In this document: positions 59,108 to 64,000 of the stretch, piece after piece
Numbering within the stretch: the stretch's first letter is position 1
Layout: every line of letters starts with the position of its first letter
NCBI GenBank assembly: GCA_030737835.1
Contig: CM060855.1
Location: 15,009,438 to 15,073,437 of the forward strand
Reading direction: 5' to 3'
Source: Acorus gramineus
Lineage: Eukaryota > Streptophyta > Magnoliopsida > Acorales > Acoraceae
DNA length: 64,000 nucleotides
Notes under the pieces: generated by a model
What the model was told of the DNA's origin: nothing
The model's input: the letters and a program-made list of their open reading frames with translations, nothing else
Database searches by the model: none
Program-made: the position numbers and the translations under genes

Positions 59108-60361
59108 TTAACAGCTGATGGTTGAGGACTTCGACGGATGCTGCAAGTCTTCATGATTTGCAGAGTGATTCTCTTCTGGTATTGCACTTGATTGATCATT
59201 TGACTCATTATTTTTCTCCTGTGATACCTCCTCAACCACGTCTTTCCGTTCTTCCTCTTTCCACTGCTCATCTGCCACCTTCTCTGCCTGTTCCTCTGTT
59301 TTTGACATTGAAGCGCCATCGCCTTTTGGCTGCTCTTCTGCCCCCTCCTCTTTCTGTTCCTCTGCCTTCTGCAATGGTGTGTCCCCTTTCTCCCCTTCCT
59401 TAACAGAAGACTCACCATTAACAGATTCTTCATGATTCTCGTGTTTACCAATGTCCTCAGTCTTCTCTTCTCTTTTCTCCTCGGTCTTCACGGTCTCATT
59501 GTCTGCTGCTGCTGCTGCCTCAGTGCCAACCTCTTGTTGAGTCTTGACAGTGTCTTCCACTGCATCTTTCTTCTCAGCATCAGCACTTAGCATAGAATCT
59601 TCTTCTTTAGTCTTCTTCTCTTCTTCACCTGATACAGGATCTTCTTCTTTAGTCTTCTTCCCCTCTTCACCTGATCCCTCTTTCATTTCTGCATCAACAC
59701 TTGCTATGGAGTCTACTTCCTTAGCCTTTTCCTCTTCCTCACCCCCTCCTCCCTCTTTCATTTCCACATCAGCACTTGTTGTGGAGTTCATTTCCTTTGT
59801 CTTTTCCCTTTCTTCACCTGCTCCCTCCTCTTTCATTTCTGCATCAGCACCTGCTGTAGCATCTGATTCCTTTGTCTGTACCTCTTCTTCGCCTGCTTCC
59901 TCTTTCATCTCAGCATCAGCACTTGCTTTGGAGTCTTCTCCCTCCTCATTGGCAACTTCACTTTCCATAGCCTTCTTCTTGGCACCCAACTTCCTTACAT
60001 GCTTCTTTTTTGGTGGCTCACCTTCTGGGACCTCTGTGGCCTTGGCCTTTTCACTAATCCTTGCGGAACGCCTCGGAGTGTCTCCTGCTTAAGAGCGATA
60101 CCAAGTAAAACAAAAGTAAATGCTGGTTAACTGTGGATTAGTGTGCAAGAATGAGTGCATGTTGGTGTGACTGATTTTCATTGAGAATGGAAATAATTAA
60201 TATAGAGTACCTGTGCTCCAATCAAATTCAGAAATAGGAGGATTTCCAGGGTGGGACTTCAGGTAACGCTCCAAAACACTTTTGCTTTTTATTTCATCCC
60301 CTGTGGGCGCTATGTAAACTATCTCATTTCTTCTAGGGGTCCCACCTTTCTTTGGCATAAA
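59108..60361 (-). CDS. MBD10/11-like methyl-CpG-binding-domain protein, 3' part
   Basis: Two exons are visible: 60361..60211 and 60084..59108, joined in phase 1, giving 375 residues. The first exon carries the second half of the MBD: FMPKKGGTPRRNEIVYIAPT, then GDEIKSKSVLERYLKSHPGN and PPISEFDWSTG. The next opens with GDTPRRSARISEKAK and a basic stretch PPKKKHVRKLGAKKK, a likely nuclear signal. A long Glu/Lys-rich acidic tail with about six imperfect repeats follows. Plant class-II MBD proteins of this group are nuclear chromatin proteins linked to rRNA gene silencing; their methyl-CpG binding is weak or absent. Exon 1 (usually ending PPGWKKK) was not found and should lie beyond 64000. Confidence 0.9.
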
Positions 60362-63300
60362 CTGCATTAGGTACCACTATAATTTAAAATTGCACAAGAT
60401 ACAATGCAAACCGAGACAAAAACAAACAGATCCATGTCACATTTTCATCTGTTACATAAATGGGAGAAACAACATTTAGAATATCACCGAATAATTACGA
60501 TGTAAAAAACCAGTTTTTGGGGTGACAATTAATTGTAGACACACAAAATAACCAATGGTAAATGATCTCAAAAAATAGTTGGAATAGTGTGCACAGCATA
60601 TTAAATATAGACAGTTGGGGGAAAAATGACAACCCAGATTGCTGCTTTAGAGCAATTGTTTCAAGGGCTGCTTTTGTGTTTTTCATTTTCACACTAAAGA
60701 AATATCATTTTGATAGCATATCGAAATATGTTATTACAGAAACACATCCTGCTGTTCCAAAATTGATGAATTAATATCTTGCTTTAACTAACAGAACATA
60801 TCACACTATATCAATGTCAAGTAGTTTAAATTTTCACAAAGGCTCTGAAATAATAATCCATATCAAGGGCTCAAATTGAAAATTAGTTAAATTACTAACA
60901 AGGATGATTGTGACATCAATGTCTGTTAAAATTATTTAAATCAGAGTCATAGGGAAAGACAAAAAAAGCCGATGCACAAACTAAGTTTCATGAAAAAAAG
61001 CCGATGCACAAAAATCAATAGCAAACTAAGTTTCATGAAAAAACTGATGTACATATTCACATATATTATCATAACAACAGATGATGATTGTGTTTATTTT
61101 TTCACCCAGCAAACCATGATAGATCGGCAACATTCTTAATAATATATTTCCATCAATTTGAAATTACTATACGCTAAAAATCTCATTATAGGTCATGATT
61201 GCAAATTGTCAAGGCATGCATCTGAAATGTGGGCAAACAAATCCTTTTCTGACCTGTTATGTAAGAATAATGAATAATTTCCTAATCCTGTAGTTTAATT
61301 TTGCACATTTCATTTTGTTGTAACTTATGACTTATGAGAACAATGAATTGGTTCAAATGTTGATTTTAATCATATCACTAGGCTCAGTATTTTTCTTTAA
61401 AATCTTATATCGACTAAGTTAGCATCTTCCAAGAAAAAGAACGTGGATACTTTTCCAGAGATTGTTCTGTCTATCGTCTACTAACCCTGGTCTATATGCA
61501 CAGCAGTTAAGCTATCGGCTAATGTTAAAAATATACTGAAATATTTTGGTTTAACCCTTGTTACTATTAGCCATGTGTTGGCAATATTTCCTCGAACATT
61601 AGAGACAAATCATTCCATATATATCAAATAGAAGGACAGAAATGCTGAATTTGCATGAGAATAATTCCAGCACACCTGTCTGCAAGAAGATTTTTTGTTA
61701 ATAACATGCAAGCAAGAAAAAATGACTGAAAGTCTCTCAATTAATTCTTTCAAAAAAAGAGAATCGCTACTTGACATCTAGTGAAAGGTGCATTGTAATA
61801 CCACAAAATAAATGTAAACTTACTGTAGTAGTGCATTCCATATATGTAAAAGCTGGACCTAACTTTAACACCCCCCCCCCCCCCCCCCCGGGCGGGGCGG
61901 AAAGCATATAAAAAGAAAACCCAATAACAAGGAATATATATATAAAAAAAAACTGACATTGGACCTAAATCAGGCTGAAACCATAGAAACATGTTTAAAA
62001 GGCTACAAGCATCCAACGGTGTCACCTAAAGAGATGGTTTTCGGAAAAATACACATGAAAGTGAAAATATGTTTCCAAGGCAGCATGAACTATATTTTCA
62101 CTTTTTACTAAGGAAAATGAATTCATTCATTACAAAGAACATCACAACTAACCAAATTTGGAAAAAAAAAAAATCAAAAGCCATTTACGAGTTTTAACAC
62201 TTGAATAAAAATTGGATATTCCACATGAAAACAAAGTCTTACACAAAAAAAAATGACAATTTTTAAAGTCCAATATTGTGGGATAAATTAGAGATGAATG
62301 GAATATGAACTTCATAGTGGCTTTTAAATAAATCAATAAATATTTGAAGGGGGAAAGTAACATGAGACAAAATGAAAGAGATGCAATGCCTCACCTTGGA
62401 AAAAAAAATGCATTAAAAACTTCATGGTAGAAAAGATATACTCAGAAGATTGTCACCAACTTCCATTGGAACAAAAAAACGCGATTAAAGAACACGATTT
62501 GATTCAAGATAAAACATACAACATCCACATGTATATTTGAATATGGACACACGTGGACATGTACAACTTTCAGTCTCACCAATAAGATTAACACAAAAAA
62601 CAGAGAAACATATATATTTGGATCCCATCAACGGATCATTCTCTACTCAAAAAATGTCAATGGATCATATTTCTTTTGGAGTTTGTTGAACTAAATTTCA
62701 GAGAAAGTGACAAAAATAAGGGAAAAACACAAGGAAAAACATAGGTAAAACCCTTGTTTACCTTCTCCTTCAAAAGAAAAAAAAAGTAGTCCGAATGTTG
62801 ATCAGGGTTATTGATGCGCAAAGCACAACCAAAGAACTAGGGGCCCTTGTGCCTGAGGAGCAAGGCACATAGCAAGGTGCAATGCGAGGTTCTGGTTCAA
62901 ACTTGAAGAAATATCTCCAAAACTCAACTATTATGTTGCCATATGTAAAAACACAATGTATTGTTAATATTATGAACTGATAAAAAATGAATCTCATCAA
63001 CAGTAAAAAAAAAAAAAAAAATGAAAAATGAAAAGAAGCAAAGTATGACACCAATACCGACTTATCGTAGATGAAACATTAAAGTGTCTACTTGAGGCTT
63101 CAAATGCTTGATTCTTTGTCTAAAATACTATGCAACCTTGTCCAACGATTTTTTTTTCTTTTTTAGCAGAATGTGAAGTTGTGAACTTCTCAGATGATAA
63201 AATTAAAACCCATTCATGAATTCTATGCTGTGCATACAAGTGTGAAGCAGAAAATGTAACACTAATCTTTTATGATGACCCAACAATACCATGACATCTC

Positions 63301-64000
63301 AGGACTAAAACAGAAATCTGGACACAAGGTGCACTGTCACCCATCAATCCTAGCACATTTAAAATCTGCCATCATATTATTTCAAAAAGAAATGTGCTAC
63401 ACATAAAAGACATGAAGAAGTACAAATATGAGAGTCATGCTACCAGTCTCAACTAATAGTGGTTTTGATTTTTCTTTAATCAAGAAAGAAAACAAATACA
63501 CAATATATAATGAGTCACAGCAGAAAGATAAGATATGAATGTACTGAGAGAGAGAAAAAAATCCAGCACTCTACAGTCATCCAAAGGACTCCTAATTTAA
63601 AGAACTCAATCAGCCAAAAAAAGAGGACACAAAATGCTCGCCATGGGAAATGAAATGAACCAAAGTAGTTAGCATGTTTTATAAAGAAACTGACTGATGC
63701 TGCATGGAGGAAAACACAGCAGTTCAAGGGGAAAAAAAGTGACACGCCTAAAATTTCAACCACAAATTCCATGTTTTAATCTAATCAATGGTCACCAAAA
63801 GGCAGTGCTTGAATACTATGCTCGGCATTCTAGTGAAGACATAATGCAAATGATACCACCCAAATTATTATCCCTCATATGTAGATTGATTTTTCACAGC
63901 CCATGGTGAACCATGCTAACACCAAGCCATTATATGACATAATTATAAATAAAATATCAGTTTCACTTACGCATGCTCACGAAATTCATCATTTTTAAAC
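60362..64000 (-). other. MBD first intron, no exon 1 recognised
   Basis: At least 3.6 kb lies upstream of the acceptor CTAATGCAG (60362-60370 on the minus strand). It holds a poly-C/G tract at about 61871-61896 (C run then GGGCGGGGCGG), A runs near 63005-63021, and repeated phrases at 60960-61040 (AAAAAAGCCGATGCACAAA twice). No GC-rich exon or MBD start is visible. A donor-like GCATGC|GTAAGT at the far right on the minus strand (about 63968-63973) is too weak alone to call an exon. Confidence 0.55.

Noticed and set aside
1-64000. CRISPR array, prokaryotic operon, phage or defence island
   Set aside because: There are no regular spaced repeats and no bacterial gene structure. All recognised genes are intron-type or plant-family genes.

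Overview
This is nuclear DNA of a flowering plant. It is AT-rich with long poly-A/T runs, the genes have many GT-AG introns, and the proteins are typical of angiosperms (NF-YA, IQD, ATL RING-H2, early nodulin-like phytocyanin, KIB1-type F-box, MBD10/11-like, plant type-I DnaJ ending in CAQQ). The very GC-rich intronless GT14 gene beside AT-rich genes, and the NF-YA sequence, suggest a non-grass monocot. That is an inference, and no species is claimed. Nothing prokaryotic, viral or organellar was recognised. Exons were joined by eye at GT/AG sites with matching reading phase. UTR ends are approximate.

Layout. 1-4.4 kb (-): 5' part of an NF-YA transcription factor gene; its last exons lie left of the window. 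7.1-11.7 kb (-): EXPP1/At3g44150-like secreted protein, 3 exons, with a Mutator-type foldback MITE in intron 1. 11.7-16.9 kb: intergenic with MITEs and a diverged duplication. 16.9-17.9 kb (-): intronless GT14 (core-2/I-branching, BC10-like) glycosyltransferase. 18-24.7 kb: transposon-rich, with a rearranged copia-like non-autonomous LTR element holding a second Mutator-type foldback MITE, then a hAT-type MITE. 24.7-29.5 kb (-): IQD calmodulin-binding protein, 6 coding exons. 29.5-33.7 kb: a purine/pyrimidine foldback element and a LINE fragment. 34.0-36.9 kb (+): type-I J-domain cochaperone with two near-consensus heat-shock elements upstream. 38.8-39.6 kb: another LINE fragment. 40.9-41.4 kb (+): ATL-type RING-H2 ubiquitin ligase. 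42.4-42.9 kb (-): early nodulin-like phytocyanin without copper ligands. 44.6-45.7 kb (+): F-box/KIB1-4 protein. 46.2-49.2 kb: a composite relic made of a probable EXPP1 fragment, a truncated NF-YA pseudogene and a phytocyanin fragment, all resembling genes elsewhere in this window. 49.5-53.6 kb: three broken copies of a two-domain ubiquitin-like gene, two of them facing each other. 54-56.4 kb: tandem and inverted repeats. 59.1 kb to the end (-): 3' part of an MBD10/11-like methyl-CpG-binding-domain gene; exon 1 lies right of the window.

The genes are independent and form no operon or pathway cluster. The most unusual architecture is the 46-56 kb block. There, pieces of the locus's own genes were copied in inverted orientation and joined, later hit by retro-insertions, and sit beside an inverted array of dead ubiquitin-like genes. 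Second is the LTR element whose two outer ends are inverted LTR copies flanked by one 5-bp target duplication.
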